From NCBI GenBank assembly GCA_018136815.1, contig CM030931.1, positions 186,001-250,000 on the forward strand: a stretch of DNA of 64,000 nt. Direction: 5' to 3'. Of the stretch, positions 9,380 through 19,561 are shown one piece after another; within the stretch, counting starts at the first letter, position 1; every line of letters begins with the position of its first letter. Both the position numbers and the translations under genes were made by a program. Below the pieces are notes generated by a model, which saw only the letters and a list, made by a program, of their open reading frames with translations, was not told the origin of the DNA and made no database searches. The stretch is from Isochrysis galbana. Taxonomy: Eukaryota; Haptophyta; Isochrysidales; Isochrysidaceae.

Positions 9380-9856
9380 CCGAGCCAGCCTCCCCCCCCC
9401 CCCCCCCCCCTCTCTCCCTCCCACCTCCCGATCTCTCCTCTTTTCCTGCCTTCTCTCTCTCTCTCTTTCTCGCTCCCTCCCACTCTCTCCTCTCCTCTCC
9501 CTTCCCCCTCTCTCTCCCCCTCCTCCCCTCCCCGCCCCTTCCCTCCTCACCATGGCCGAGTATTGTACTTCTCAGCTTTTTTGAAAGTACTTATAGCAGC
9601 TTCTTCCACCGCGCGTTTTTCCCAAAGAAGAAGAAGAGGTTGAACTCCTCCCTCAGAATCAAGCCCCTCATCATCCCGCGAACAAATGAAACGGCCGTCG
9701 TTCTTTTTCCTCTTCACACTTCCCCTCCTTCACCACTTCACCACACGCGCCGTGATCTCTTTCTTTCCATGAAACGTCTGGAGAAGTAACGTCTAGGTGC
9801 CTTTCTCTCTCTCCCCCCCCCTCTCTCTTTCCCTCTCCCTCCCTCTCTCTCTCCCT

Positions 9857-9918
<62 letters not shown>

Positions 9919-9919
9919 G

Positions 9920-9975
<56 letters not shown>

Positions 9976-10297
9976 TCTTTCTCCCCTCCCCCCCCCCTCT
10001 CTCTTTCTCCCTCTCTCTCCCCCCTATCTCCTCTGCTTCGAGAAAAGAGAAGAAGAAGAATCTACGCCCCCCCCGCGGCGCCACCAGCCGCGCCTCTCCC
10101 CCTTTCTACTATCATAGTATCTTCATCATCTCTCCTCTCTCCCTCTGATCTCTTTCACGCCATTCTGGTTTCTCTCTCCTCTCTCTCTCTTACGTACTCG
10201 GGCTCCTTCTCTTCCTTACACTTCGGCGGGGGAGGGCCGCCACCACAGCGCCTTCCCCCCCTCTCTCCCTCTCTCTCTCTCTCCCCCCCCCCCCTCT
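9380..10297. repeat. CT microsatellites and first copy of a duplicated leader
   Basis: Pure pyrimidine tracts at 9393-9410, 9800-9980 (long (CT)n) and 9981-10030. The stretch 9424-9563 is a duplicate of 10312-10449, the leader and first codons of the cytochrome b5 reductase gene: both end CCTCACCATGGCCGAGTA. In this first copy the reading frame from the ATG at 9552 stops after ten codons. No complete gene lies between the two copies. Confidence 0.7.
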
Positions 10298-10437
10298 CTC
10301 TCTCCCTCTCCCACCTCCCGATCTCTCCTCTTTTCCTGCCTTCTCTCCCTCTGTTTCTCGCTCCCTCCCACTCTCTCCTCTCCTCTCCCTTCCCCCTCTC
10401 TCCCCCTTCCCCCCTCCCCGTCCCTTCCGTCCTCACC

Positions 10438-11801
10438 ATGGCCGAGTACTTCTCGGCCATCCGGCTCGCCGGCTTCAGCCCAGTCAAGATGGCCGCTAAG
10501 CCTCCACGACTCGATCCCCAAGCGGATGCCCCTGAGGGACCAGTGGTCCAGCCAATCGGGGAGCCCCATGAGATAGAGTATGCCTCCTGCTGCTGGCTTC
10601 CCGCAAACACGTGGACGGAACTGCCACTCTGCGGTCGATTCGAGTGCACACACGACTCGACGGTCTACGAGTTTGAGCTGCCGCGCTGCACCTCGCTCAA
10701 CCTGCCAGCCTGCAGCTGTCTCCTCCTCCAGGTAGGCGATGAGCCCATGCCTGCTCCCTCTGTACAGAGGGTGGAGTGCTGATCTACGGTCTGGTGCCCC
10801 CAATGCGCAGGCTCCCGGGGTGGGACCCGATGGCACGGACGCGGTTCGGCCTTACACGCCGATCTCCGAGAACTGCATGCTGGGCAAATTTCAACTGCTG
10901 ATCAAGCGCTACGAAGGAGCTGCAGTATCACAGTACATGTACCGTCTCAAGCTGGGCGACAAGGTGCGGTTCAAGCACATCAAGTTCAACGTCAAGAAGC
11001 AGTATCCATTCCCCGGCGTGCGCACGGTACGCGCCGCACCCGCCGCGAGTGGTCCTAGAGCCGGAAGTCGACCACCCGTTGGGATTCCACGCCTCCCAAT
11101 CGCGTTTGCGCAGCTGATTCGTCTCTTCCTTATCGCTGCGGACTTGGTCCCAACCTGCAGATATCTCTGGTGTGTGCAGGCTCCGGAATCACACCCGTCT
11201 ACCAAGCTCTCCTCAAATTGATGAATACTCCTGGAGACACCCGGCAGGTGAGACGGTTGGCTGTGCTCATGCCAGAAAGTGGGGGGTGCATCTCGCCGTT
11301 TTACGTTCGTGCGCCTTCCGACGCCAGCCCAACAATGACCCATTGGGTCATCATCGCAGGTTGTGCTCCTGAACGGGAATCGGGCAAAGGAAGACATGCT
11401 GCTGTTCGAGGAGCTGCGCGAATTCGCGCGCCTCAACCCGAATCGGCTTACTGTGGTGCACTGCTTCAGTCAAGAGCCCCTCTCAAACGGTGAGCACGGG
11501 CTCAAGACCAATTTGTTTCCAACGATGGGTATGCAGATGGACCTCAGACCTGACGCGCACCGCCTCCCCGGTACCAATAGGTTTCTGCTCGACTGACGAG
11601 TACATCGTGGAACACGGTCGGATTGACGAGGACAAAATGAGGCGATACCTATTCCCTCCAGCAGATGACACATGCGTGATGGTCTGTGGCCTTCCCATTA
11701 TGTATGACCTCTGGTGCGGGCCCAGAGCAGAGCCGGAGTTGAAGGAAGGGACCGTTCTGCATCGCCTGGGTTACACCTCCAAGATGATCGCAAAGTTGTA
11801 G
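10438..11801 (+). CDS. NADH-cytochrome b5 reductase-like flavoprotein (five exons)
   Basis: Exons I infer: 10438-10731, 10811-11026, 11161-11247, 11360-11489, 11581-11801. All introns are GT-AG, frames join exactly, and the product is 315 residues. The family moves electrons from NADH through FAD to cytochrome b5 or related acceptors, usually at ER or mitochondrial membranes. Landmarks: N-terminal ferredoxin-reductase barrel; FAD motif RPYTPIS at about residues 111-117; a glycine-poor diphosphate loop; NADH-binding GSGITPVYQALL at about 177-188; C-terminal CGLPIMYD with a final LGYTSKMIAKL. No cytochrome b5 or molybdopterin domain precedes it, so it is not nitrate reductase. The usual N-terminal membrane anchor is not obvious. 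Fourth intron acceptor at 11580 was chosen because it alone restores the frame. Its leader is duplicated upstream at 9424-9563. Confidence 0.88.
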
Positions 11802-13260
11802 TGCAATTAGGAGAGAATATCATTGAGCTGGAGGCACGGTAGGCAGCTCAGGGCCACTTGCTTGTGGCGCCGACGTTGCCTGTCTGCACGAGAAACTCGC
11901 TATCAGCTGGGTAGTCTGCTTCATAGGTGCAGGCGGCATGGTACCCTCGTCCTCTCTGCCGAACTACGTGGCCATTAGTGCAGATGATCTCGCCGCTTTT
12001 TCGCTCCCGTCGATTCTCCAGGAGCGCCATACTTTCCGGTGTCCAATGTGCCACGTGCAACATGTTCATTTTCTACAACCATTCATTTTGTGCCCTGCCA
12101 CTTTTTGTGCCCACAATGCGTTGGCCTGTCCACAGACTCGCTTTCTTTTCGATAGAGCGCGCATCATGGCGCATTAGCTCCAACGTTCCGGATGTGCGAT
12201 GTGCCCCCAGTACCAGTACCAGTGCTAATCGTGGGCTCGTGGTCGTGGCCGGCAGGCGTAGTCGGAAATGGTGGGTTGGCGTCCGTGGCGGTGAGCCGCA
12301 GGCCGAGCGGCAGCACCGCTAACGTCCACAACAACATAGCCATAACCATAACAAAGCGTAAGCTCAGCCCAAAAATAAGCGAAAGGCGTCAAGCCGCCGC
12401 TAGTGTCGCCAGTATGTGCCTTAGCAGTATAATAATAATGATGATAAAACATTCGAGCGTCAGTACCACTACTGCCACTAGCCCGGTACTATCACGACGC
12501 TCCTCAACGCACCTGCCCAGACGCCTTGAGGTGATGGCACAAGACACATACACATATGCATCCCTACAAATCACCCCTCTTGCACCCCTCGCAAACCCCC
12601 GGCTCCCATTGTAACTCCCCACAAATTACAATGAGGGGAAACCTAGTGAGGGGGAGGGGGGAGGTCAGCTCGAGGGCAGGCCCATCGCGAGTGTGGGAGT
12701 GCGAGTCTGTCAGAGCAAGGCTGCTCTCACTCTTGGAGATATTACTTGCGAGGGCGCGCCGGCAGCTAGCGCGGAACGCGGTTCTTGTGGGGAGCTCATG
12801 GAGCTTTCCTTGGGGCCCATGTTGGAAGTGACTACGGGCATGGCGATCGAGGCACGATGCACGGAGGGTGCGGAAGTGCGGAAGGAGGCTTGTGGAGGGT
12901 GGTGGCAGGCGATTGGGGGCCTAGGCGCGTGCTTGACTTGTATTGACAATGTATTGACTCGTTGACTCGGGGTATAGACTTGGAAACTCTGTATAGACGA
13001 AGCTGCTACAAAAACACTCACGAAAAAACCAACACCCGACGACCTTGGGCTCAGAAACTAATGTTGACACCCCGGAATCATAGGATGAACAAACTCCTCC
13101 CGCGCGGCGGAGGCTGAGGTCGCGATCGCTCGTCATGAACAAACCCCATCCGACTACATACTAATGCAACTTTGCACTGCTGCAACTGTGCGTTCCATGA
13201 GTGCTAAGCACCGCCCCGTTTCCACCGGTTTACAATGAAGTTTCTCACTACCAACCATCG
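11802..13260. other. intergenic
   Basis: No gene I can support. Features: short inverted repeat CATTGTAA...TTACAATG at about 12606-12632; a 55-bp segment at 12721-12775 that recurs at 38909-38968; small open frames without recognisable content. Confidence 0.5.
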
Positions 13261-14859
13261 TCATAGAAGGCGGAGGCGAAAGTCTAGGATGGACCGCGGC
13301 ACTGTTGAGATGTAGCACCCAATGCCACCGAAGAAGTCGAGTGTGATGCCGGCCTCGTGCTCCCGTTCGCGAAAAAGTAGCTCATCCGCGTAGGGGCCAA
13401 ATCCACCGCTAAAGGGGTAGCCGAAGGCGTCCGCTCGGCCGAAGCCGTACAACACGCCGCGATCATCGCCGTGACTTTCCTCGACGACAGCCACGGTGTG
13501 GGTCCGGCCGCCGGCTGCGGCCATTACCCGCACGCCTCGCAAAGCCTCTACTGCCTTTGGCTGCCATTGTATGTGCTGATCCCCGTGCCCGAGTTGCCCC
13601 ATCCCGCCCTCGCCCCACGTGTAGAGCAGCCCCGTGCTGGTGACGGCACACGAGTGACAGCTACCACAAGCGATGCGATTGACGCGAGCGTCCGCGAAGG
13701 TCGGCATCCGTTGTGGCGTCTTTGCATTGGTCACACCCTGCCCCAGCCCGAGCGAGTACGTCTTGACTCCCCCCCAAGAGAAGACTTGGCCCTCGTCTGT
13801 GAGAGCTAGGCAGTGGTAGATGCCCGCCGCGACACTCGACACCTTTTGCAGCGTCTCGATCGGCCGCGGGACGTGGCACGATTGCGGGTCGGAATCGCGA
13901 CCGAGGCATCCGCCCAAGTGCGATCCAAACGAGAAGACGCGCCCATCGTCAGTCACCGCAAACGTGCACCGCATGCCGGCTGCGATGGCCACTATGTGGT
14001 GGTGCGCGAGTGCCTCGACCACCGTAGGCGGGGCGAACCCGCTCCTGGGCCGCCGATATCCCAGGCCACTCTCAGGCACCTCGTTGTCCCCGTCATTCTC
14101 TGCGGGCGGCGCCGGCTCGCCCTCGAGGATGAGCTCAACACTCCATGTGATGACTGCGCCGGCATTTGTAAGCGCCACATGATGCGACGGTCCAGTTGCC
14201 ACCTCTATCACACGATGGCCACGGAGGCCCTCAACGAGCGCTGGACCGAACTGCGTCTCCGGTTCGCCTGGCCCGGGCCGACCAAACAGTTGCTGCGCGT
14301 GCTCCGTCCGCCAGCCCCACATGTAGACCTCGCCGTCCGACGTGGCTGCCAGGCTGTACGAGTCGGTGGCAGCGACGTGGCGGATGATCTTGCCAGCCAT
14401 GACAGGCAGCGGAGTGGGCATGACAATCTCCCGCTCCCAGCTGGACGTCCACATCTCGCGCGAGAGGCCGAGCACGCCCAAACTGCTGCAAAAGTCGTCC
14501 TCCTGAGAGCCGCAGCTGCAGAGCACACCATCGGCACGCACGAGCAGTGTGTGCTGCTCTCCAGCGGCGATCGACCAAAGCGGACGGTCCTGCCTTCGCT
14601 CGCACCAGAGGAGAAATGCAATCCATCCGGGAGCGTGGCTGGGAAGCTGTTGGGGTATGGCTCTTCCCAACGCCTGCGATCGCAATCTCAGCGCGAGCTC
14701 GAGGGGAGAGAGCTCTGGCCTTTGCGAGGGTCCCCCTCGAAAGGCACGGGAGCAGAGGGAGAGGCGGGAGAGATCGGCCGTGCGTAGCTGGAGCAGCACG
14801 TGGACTAGGACGTCGGGAGGGAGGTGGAGGAGAAGGGTGGGCCGGGGAGCGTCGTACAT
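13261..14859 (-). CDS. F-box protein with RCC1 repeats
   Basis: Single-exon ORF of 532 residues. An F-box-like segment is at about residues 9-45 (LHLPPDVLVHVLLQLRTADL, then SRLSLCSRAFR). It is followed from about residue 90 by some seven RCC1-type repeats, each with the pattern of a hydrophobic strand, AAG or ATG, then His or Ser, then a strand and G.V..WG: for example WSIAAGEQHTLLVRADGVLC, VSSVAAGIYHCLALTDEGQV and VNRIACGSCHSCAVTSTGLL. RCC1 repeats form a seven-bladed propeller. F-box plus RCC1 suggests a substrate adaptor of an SCF ubiquitin ligase, not a Ran exchange factor. The repeats are rich in Cys. A GA-rich stretch lies directly upstream. Substrate unknown. Confidence 0.88.
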   Translation of the reverse strand: MYDAPRPTLLLHLPPDVLVHVLLQLRTADLSRLSLCSRAFRGGPSQRPELSPLELALRLRSQALGRAIPQQLPSHAPGWIAFLLWCERRQDRPLWSIAAGEQHTLLVRADGVLCSCGSQEDDFCSSLGVLGLSREMWTSSWEREIVMPTPLPVMAGKIIRHVAATDSYSLAATSDGEVYMWGWRTEHAQQLFGRPGPGEPETQFGPALVEGLRGHRVIEVATGPSHHVALTNAGAVITWSVELILEGEPAPPAENDGDNEVPESGLGYRRPRSGFAPPTVVEALAHHHIVAIAAGMRCTFAVTDDGRVFSFGSHLGGCLGRDSDPQSCHVPRPIETLQKVSSVAAGIYHCLALTDEGQVFSWGGVKTYSLGLGQGVTNAKTPQRMPTFADARVNRIACGSCHSCAVTSTGLLYTWGEGGMGQLGHGDQHIQWQPKAVEALRGVRVMAAAGGRTHTVAVVEESHGDDRGVLYGFGRADAFGYPFSGGFGPYADELLFREREHEAGITLDFFGGIGCYISTVPRSILDFRLRLL

Positions 14860-15574
14860 TCCGTGGGGGAGAGAGGGGGCGGGGGCGGGGGAGAGAGAGA
14901 GAGAGCAGGAAGAGAAGGAGAAAAAAAATCTGAAGATTCAGGACTAACACTTACAAGTAGGTGGTAAAGAAATACGCTCGTTCACCTTTTTTTTGGGGGG
15001 GGGGGGGGGGTGAGTACATAGTTAGGAGCCTAGCTGTGAAACAGAGGAACAGTGTTTTTTTTCGGAGGTCAAAAACAGTGTTTTTCACCGTGTTTCAAAC
15101 TCCCTCCTTTGTGGCCACCGTTTTTCGGTTTTCGGCGGGGGCCACAAAGGCCCCCTCCGACGGGGAGGTCGTTTGCCTTCATTTGGTACCCCTCGTTTCC
15201 CAATACGCGATGCGCCGGTACAAAAAAAATCCGATTGAAAACAAAGGCCGCTTATCGGTTCGGGTTCAGCTCCCGTAAAGATTGAACCCACAAGGCCCAG
15301 CAACATCAAATACAAAAAAGCTCGGTCCTAGGACACCGGGCCGAGCTCACCATGAGGGCGCTCCTGTGAGCAAGGGGATGCATGGTTACTAGTGCGTGCC
15401 CCCCCCTCGATGAAAATTCCAGCGGCCTCCTCGTCACGCATGACGTGGCCGCCGCGCAGCCGCATGCAGGACCTCTCCTCACACTTGCCTCTCTCCTGGC
15501 GCCGCGCACCGCCACCTGGCCGCTCGTGAGCTAGGAGGTCTCTAAAAAAATGTGGCCGTGAATACAACAAACAA
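14860..15574. other. intergenic with G run and a repeat end
   Basis: GA-rich tract just upstream of the F-box gene start, a G run at about 14994-15010, and a repeat end at 15028-15080 that matches the left end of the inverted-repeat element at 40521-40751 (CTGTGAAACA.AGGAACAGTG). A 24-bp motif at about 15169-15192 (TCGTTTGCCTTCATTTGGTA then CCCC) recurs at about 63851-63874. No gene seen. Confidence 0.5.
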
Positions 15575-15876
15575 ATGACGGGCTTGGTGGGACAACTCTC
15601 GATACAAATCGAGAGTCATAAGGTGATGATGAAAGCTAGCGAAGATGGTATAGAGTTATGCGATCGCATGATTAATCTATTACTATTACAGAATATGAAA
15701 TTGACTTCTAATATATTTCAAAATAGTATTAAAATCAATTCGGAAGTTGGTCAATTAGAACAAAAAAAATGCAGTATCGAGAACAAATCCGTTCAGCGAA
15801 CGAGGCAATCCAACAACTCAGAAAACAAATACAAGATTTGGCAATGACCCCCGATACCACCACAAGGACTCGGTAA
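15575..15876 (+). pseudogene. AT-rich coiled-coil ORF interrupted at an A8 run
   Basis: The first ORF starts at the ATG at 15575 and is helical (QLSIQIESHKVMMKASEDGI, later LLLLQNMKLTSNIFQ). At 15762-15769 it crosses eight A residues. In the original frame the sequence after the run loses its character and stops at 15845-15847. In the -1 frame it continues as a regular coiled coil (REQIRSANEAIQQLRKQIQD) to a TAA at 15874-15876. A missing A, or -1 slippage on A_AAA_AAA, would give a protein of about 100 residues. Base composition is far more AT-rich than the neighbours. No family recognised; a virus-like origin is possible. Confidence 0.5.
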
Positions 15877-16224
15877 AGAGAGGTCGTTTGACTTGACTGT
15901 TTGAAGAGATAACCCGAACTGTTTTGGGTGGGGGGGTCGGCTTGTTTTTTGACGCGGGGTGGAAAGCGCGCGCAAAAAGCGCGCGCGTTTAGCTCGGGCT
16001 CTCTCTCTCCTGCCGCCGGTTCTCTCCTGCCCTGTCGCCGGCTCTCTCCAGCCCTGCCCGGCTCTCTCCTGTCCTGCCGCCGGCTCTCTCTCCTGCCGCC
16101 GGCTCTCTCCCCCTTCCCCTCCCCCTTGCCCTCCCCCTTCCCCTTCGCCTGGACTCGCGGTCGAGCGCGGCGGCTCGGCGGCACACCACAGAGGACCACA
16201 GACGGACCGTCCAGGAGAGGAGAG

Positions 16225-16413
16225 ATGCAGACGGCGGAGGGAGACCCGTGCGGTGAGTGGCCGGTGGATGCGCTGGGCGGGTGGTGTGCGGAGGAGGAGC
16301 TGCGCCTGCCCGAGTGGCAGGCCGCGCGCGAGAGTTTGTCGCATCTGACGCACCGGCATCGGTACCTCGAGTTGCGTTGCGGCGCAGTGGAGGTGCGTGC
16401 GAAGTGCGAGCAA
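16225..16413 (+). CDS. possible 5' exon of an unknown gene
   Basis: Open frame from an ATG in a purine-rich context, preceded by a CCT/GCC-rich leader. Residues are protein-like and helical (EWQAARESLSHLTHRHRYLE and further). The frame stays open beyond, but from about 16440 it runs over the antisense strand of the LDKHDV ORF and loses protein character, so I end the exon near a GT at 16414. It could pair with the exon-like segment at 17985-18193 on the same strand, which would place the minus-strand ORFs inside an intron. The phases do not match directly, so at least one more exon would be needed. Confidence 0.3.
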
Positions 16414-16478
16414 GTCCAAAGAATCAACGGAGGCACTGATGGAGGCCACCATGCTTCCGTTCGTTGTCACCTGAGACG

Positions 16479-16841
16479 TCATTGTGACGAGCTCATTTTG
16501 CAGCACCTGTACATGTACCTCAGCTTGTCCTGGGTGCTGCTTCGTCGGTTCAGCCGGAATTGCGTGATGACTTCGTCCTGTTCGCATTCCACGTCGTGCT
16601 TGTCAAGGTTAGTGTTGTGCCAGGTTTCGTTATTCCACTCCGTCGTCACGTCACGACATGTACCAGCGGCCTCCACGGAATTGCACGTGTAATCATACGA
16701 TAGCGTGTCGGGTGTGGGTCGATTCAGTTTGAATTTGGCGATTGGCTTTGTACCACAATCGACATCGTGCTTGTCCAAGTATATCACGCTACCATCCGCC
16801 CTGATATCACTTGGTGTGGATTGCACTATGTTTGCTGGCAC
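16479..16841 (-). CDS. protein with two LDKHDV-type repeats (virus-associated type)
   Basis: 120 residues with two tandem units of about 35 residues: YLDKHDVDC......KFKLNR with a closing YDYTC, then NLDKHDVEC......FRLNR with a closing YMYRC. The shared pattern is LDKHDV-x-C, a Phe-x-Leu-Asn-Arg core and a final Tyr-x-Cys, so each unit probably closes with a disulfide. I associate such LDrH/kHxVxC repeats with proteins of algal large DNA viruses and polinton-like viruses; this is recollection and needs a profile search. The ORF overlaps the RING-like ORF upstream by 35 nt in the +1 frame, and its natural start (ADGSVIYLDKHDV) follows that ORF's last codons, so the two may be one broken gene. 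Confidence 0.6.
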   Translation of the reverse strand: MPANIVQSTPSDIRADGSVIYLDKHDVDCGTKPIAKFKLNRPTPDTLSYDYTCNSVEAAGTCRDVTTEWNNETWHNTNLDKHDVECEQDEVITQFRLNRRSSTQDKLRYMYRCCKMSSSQ

Positions 16842-17556
16842 AGAAGCATTTGGGCGGAGGATGGTCTTCGCGGACTATCTGGCGCGCACATTCCAAGTGG
16901 ACAGGATGGTTGTTCTTGCAGGTGACAACTGCGACTTCGGTGACCATCTTCTTGCAATGGGAGCAGCAGGTTTGGAGGCGTAGCTCAGAGACTTGAGCCT
17001 CTGCCTCTTGAACGGACAGTTTCATGGAGTGGTACTTGACTTCCATGTCCACATGATCTTGAGCTGCTTCTCGTAACAGTGCCAATTCTTCATCCATGGC
17101 CTTCACCTTGCGCGTGAGTGCCCTATTCTCGACTTCCATCGGATGAGACCGCCGCCTGTGATGGACGGGCGGTTCGTATCGCTGTGGTGCTCTGATCTTT
17201 CTCTTGCTCCTGGGTGCAATGTCATCGTCACACAGATCGACAACGTCTCTCGAATCCATACCAACGTGCCCAGGAGCTGCTTCTTCGTCGGAAGGAGGGG
17301 GGTCTAGTGCTGGCAGGGAAGCGGGTGGAGAGGGAGGGAGGGAGGAGGGAACAGGGCTGTGAACGGGTGGAGGACAGATGACAATGTATTGGTTGGAGCC
17401 ATCGGGTTGTTCGAGGAGACGGAGGTCTGGGGAAGTGGGTCGAGAGCGGAGAGGAGGAGGATTGTGGAAAGGATGGACCACAATGGATCGTTCGACAGGA
17501 GGAATGGCATCAAGATAGGAGAGGAATGACGGGACAGAGGATTCCAAAGAGGTCAT
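16807..17556 (-). CDS. RING-like zinc-finger protein with coiled coil, likely joined to the LDKHDV ORF
   Basis: 249 residues. Order: proline/serine-rich acidic N-terminus (1-120); basic segment RSKRKIRAPQRYEPPVHHRRR (nuclear-signal-like); coiled coil (about 140-195: VENRALTRKVKAMDEELALL); then a Cys/His cluster, CSHCKKM, VVTCKNNHPVHLEC, and KCFC near the end. The spacing C-x2-C, C, H, H-x2-C, C-x-C resembles a degenerate RING or related treble-clef zinc finger. No family named with confidence. The frame ends in TGA at 16807-16809, and the next ORF continues in the +1 frame. Could act as a ubiquitin-ligase-like or DNA-associated protein; function not inferable. Confidence 0.55.
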   Translation of the reverse strand: MTSLESSVPSFLSYLDAIPPVERSIVVHPFHNPPPLRSRPTSPDLRLLEQPDGSNQYIVICPPPVHSPVPSSLPPSPPASLPALDPPPSDEEAAPGHVGMDSRDVVDLCDDDIAPRSKRKIRAPQRYEPPVHHRRRSHPMEVENRALTRKVKAMDEELALLREAAQDHVDMEVKYHSMKLSVQEAEAQVSELRLQTCCSHCKKMVTEVAVVTCKNNHPVHLECARQIVREDHPPPKCFCASKHSAIHTK

Positions 17557-17639
17557 GGAACAGACAGAGCGACGCTTGCTTTGCAGTGGAAGGAAGAGGG
17601 GACAGTTCAGGGGAGGGAGGGGAGGGGACGGACGGAGAG

Positions 17640-17880
17640 GAGGGAGGGAGAGCGGGAGGGAGGGAGGGAGAGCAGAGCGGAGAGCAGAGCGGAGAGCAGA
17701 GCGGAGAGCAGAGCGGAGAGCGGAGCTGAGAGGGAAGCGGCGCGGCGCGGAGGAGGGAGGGAAGAGAAGCGCCCTCTCTGTGCAAACAACTGCCCAACTC
17801 CGACCGCCCCCCCCCCCCTCTCACCTCCAACTGCCCAACTCCGACCGCCCCCCCCTCTCACCCCCAACTGCCCAACTGCT
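17640..17880. repeat. 12-bp tandem repeat and poly-C tandem repeat
   Basis: At about 17672-17730 the unit GAGAGCAGAGCG is repeated five times. At 17786-17880 an imperfect unit of about 35-40 bp (CAACTGCCCAACTCCGACCG followed by a C run and CTCAC) is repeated two to three times. Confidence 0.8.
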
Positions 17881-17984
17881 CTGGATACAACTGCCCTTCG
17901 TGCTACCTTCCTCTGGATATAACTTCCCAACTGCCCGTGCACATACTGACTGCCCCTGCATCCACACACCTGCCCAAGTCTCAG

Positions 17985-18193
17985 CAAGATTGTCTTGCCG
18001 AGTACAAAAAAGAATACTCTTTGCTGGTGACGACGCCTTTCAAGACATCCACGTGATCGACAGCGACGCGAATCTACTTCAGAGAATCGATCCAAGCCGT
18101 CGGCAGAGCAACCTGTTGTTCCCCGAGCTCAGCGAGAAGATACGTGTATTCCTTGATGGAGAAGCGCAACACAAGCGCGCCAAGATGTCTTGA
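17985..18193 (+). CDS. possible 3' exon of an unknown gene
   Basis: Open segment after a plausible acceptor (AAGTCTCAG at 17976-17984) ending in TGA. Composition is protein-like: ILFAGDDAFQDIHVIDSDAN, then LLFPELSEKIRVFLDG and a lysine-rich end. The same frame upstream is repeat sequence, which argues for a splice site here. Its partner exon is not certain; 16225-16413 is the nearest candidate on this strand. No domain recognised. Confidence 0.35.
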
Positions 18194-19561
18194 GGGAGAC
18201 AGAGAACAAAGAGGGGACCTCGCCATTTCCGTTCCTCACCCTCCCCTCCCCCCCCCCCTATCCATGCCTTCCCAGACAAGAGTAGCACGCCAATGCAGGG
18301 GGGGGGGGGCTGTGGCGCATTGCGTTCAAGAAGGAGTGTGTCCCCACTCTTTGCGTGTGTGCCCGTCGTGCTCGCCTGATTGGTAGAACCTAATTGGCAG
18401 AACCTACGGGCCGTGACGGTCTTGGTGATGCACAGAAAATACAAGCAAGTTATATAATGTATGGGGTGTGGCAGCTCTGCTGCCACCCCCATGGCGGTAA
18501 CTCCTACCATCTGTGCACCCCTCGGGGGCGGGCACATGACACAACAAACAAAATCCTTGGAGCTTTTGCTCCCTAGCGACGGGGCGACGGACGATCCGAC
18601 GGGGGCGACAGTTACGCACAGGAATAAGGAGGGAATCTTTCGAAAACCCTTAAGTGAGTTGATGAAGACCGAAGTAAGATAGCGCCACGATATAATCCAA
18701 TGGCCAACACCTGAGGGGGAATCAGGGTCACACAAGGGGGCGGTTCCTTGCACCGGCGACACCTGAACGCTGAATGAACGCTCGTCTTAGCCTAAACCTA
18801 AAATCGCTAGGGGCACGCAAGGAGGTAAGCCAGGTGAGGGGGCAAGCAGGCGACAAGGGAGGCGACAAAGGAGGCGAGGGCAAAGAGGGCGAATGGGCGA
18901 ATGTAGGATCCTGCGACGGTGACTAGTGACTAGCCTGCAAGGAGGGGACATAGAAATGCAAACAACTTCGATCTAAAACAAAAAGGTCGATCGCGGATGC
19001 GACAATCGTGCGCCGCGCTAGCCGCCGGTGCGCCTTCTTCGCGACTCGTTCCCAAAGAGGAAACGAGCTTCGCTCCGACACAAGTACGGTAACAACGTAT
19101 TTCGTATTTCCCATCGAGTAGAGATCTTCTAGCATCTGGGCTGGATCGAAACTATTAGTACGCGAGTCCGCGTCGCTCGCTCTCAGACCGGTGCAAGAGC
19201 TAAAAGTAGCCGTGAGATCTATTTTTGTACTTTGATCTGGTCGGTCTCTCTAGCGGCTTTTGGCGCCAAAATCCAGCGGGTGGAGGCGGTGTCCCGGCCG
19301 GGCGACCTTCCTGGAGAGAGTTCCCCCTCCTCTGATCCCCCCCCCCCCCGCCCCGCCTCGCCTCTCCACTGCCGCTTCCCCTCTCCTTTTGCCTCTGCCT
19401 TAGCCTCTGCCTCTGCCTCCTTGCCTCCCCCCCCCCCCCTCCTCCCCCTTCCCCCCTCCCTTCTCGCTCAGAGTCAGAGAGCGTGAGAGAAGAGGGAACA
19501 GCGGACTGCATCCACCGCACCCACCGCACCTGCTCCCGCTCGCTCCCGATCCTCACGCCTG
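18194..19561. other. intergenic
   Basis: No gene supported. C run at 18248-18258, G run at 18299-18309, short GGAGGCGACAA repeats at about 18850-18880, and a CCTAAACCTAAA telomere-like motif at about 18790-18801. A 70-codon minus-strand frame (18923-19135) is open but has no recognisable content. The last 250 bp are a C/T-rich leader for the HMG gene. Confidence 0.5.
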
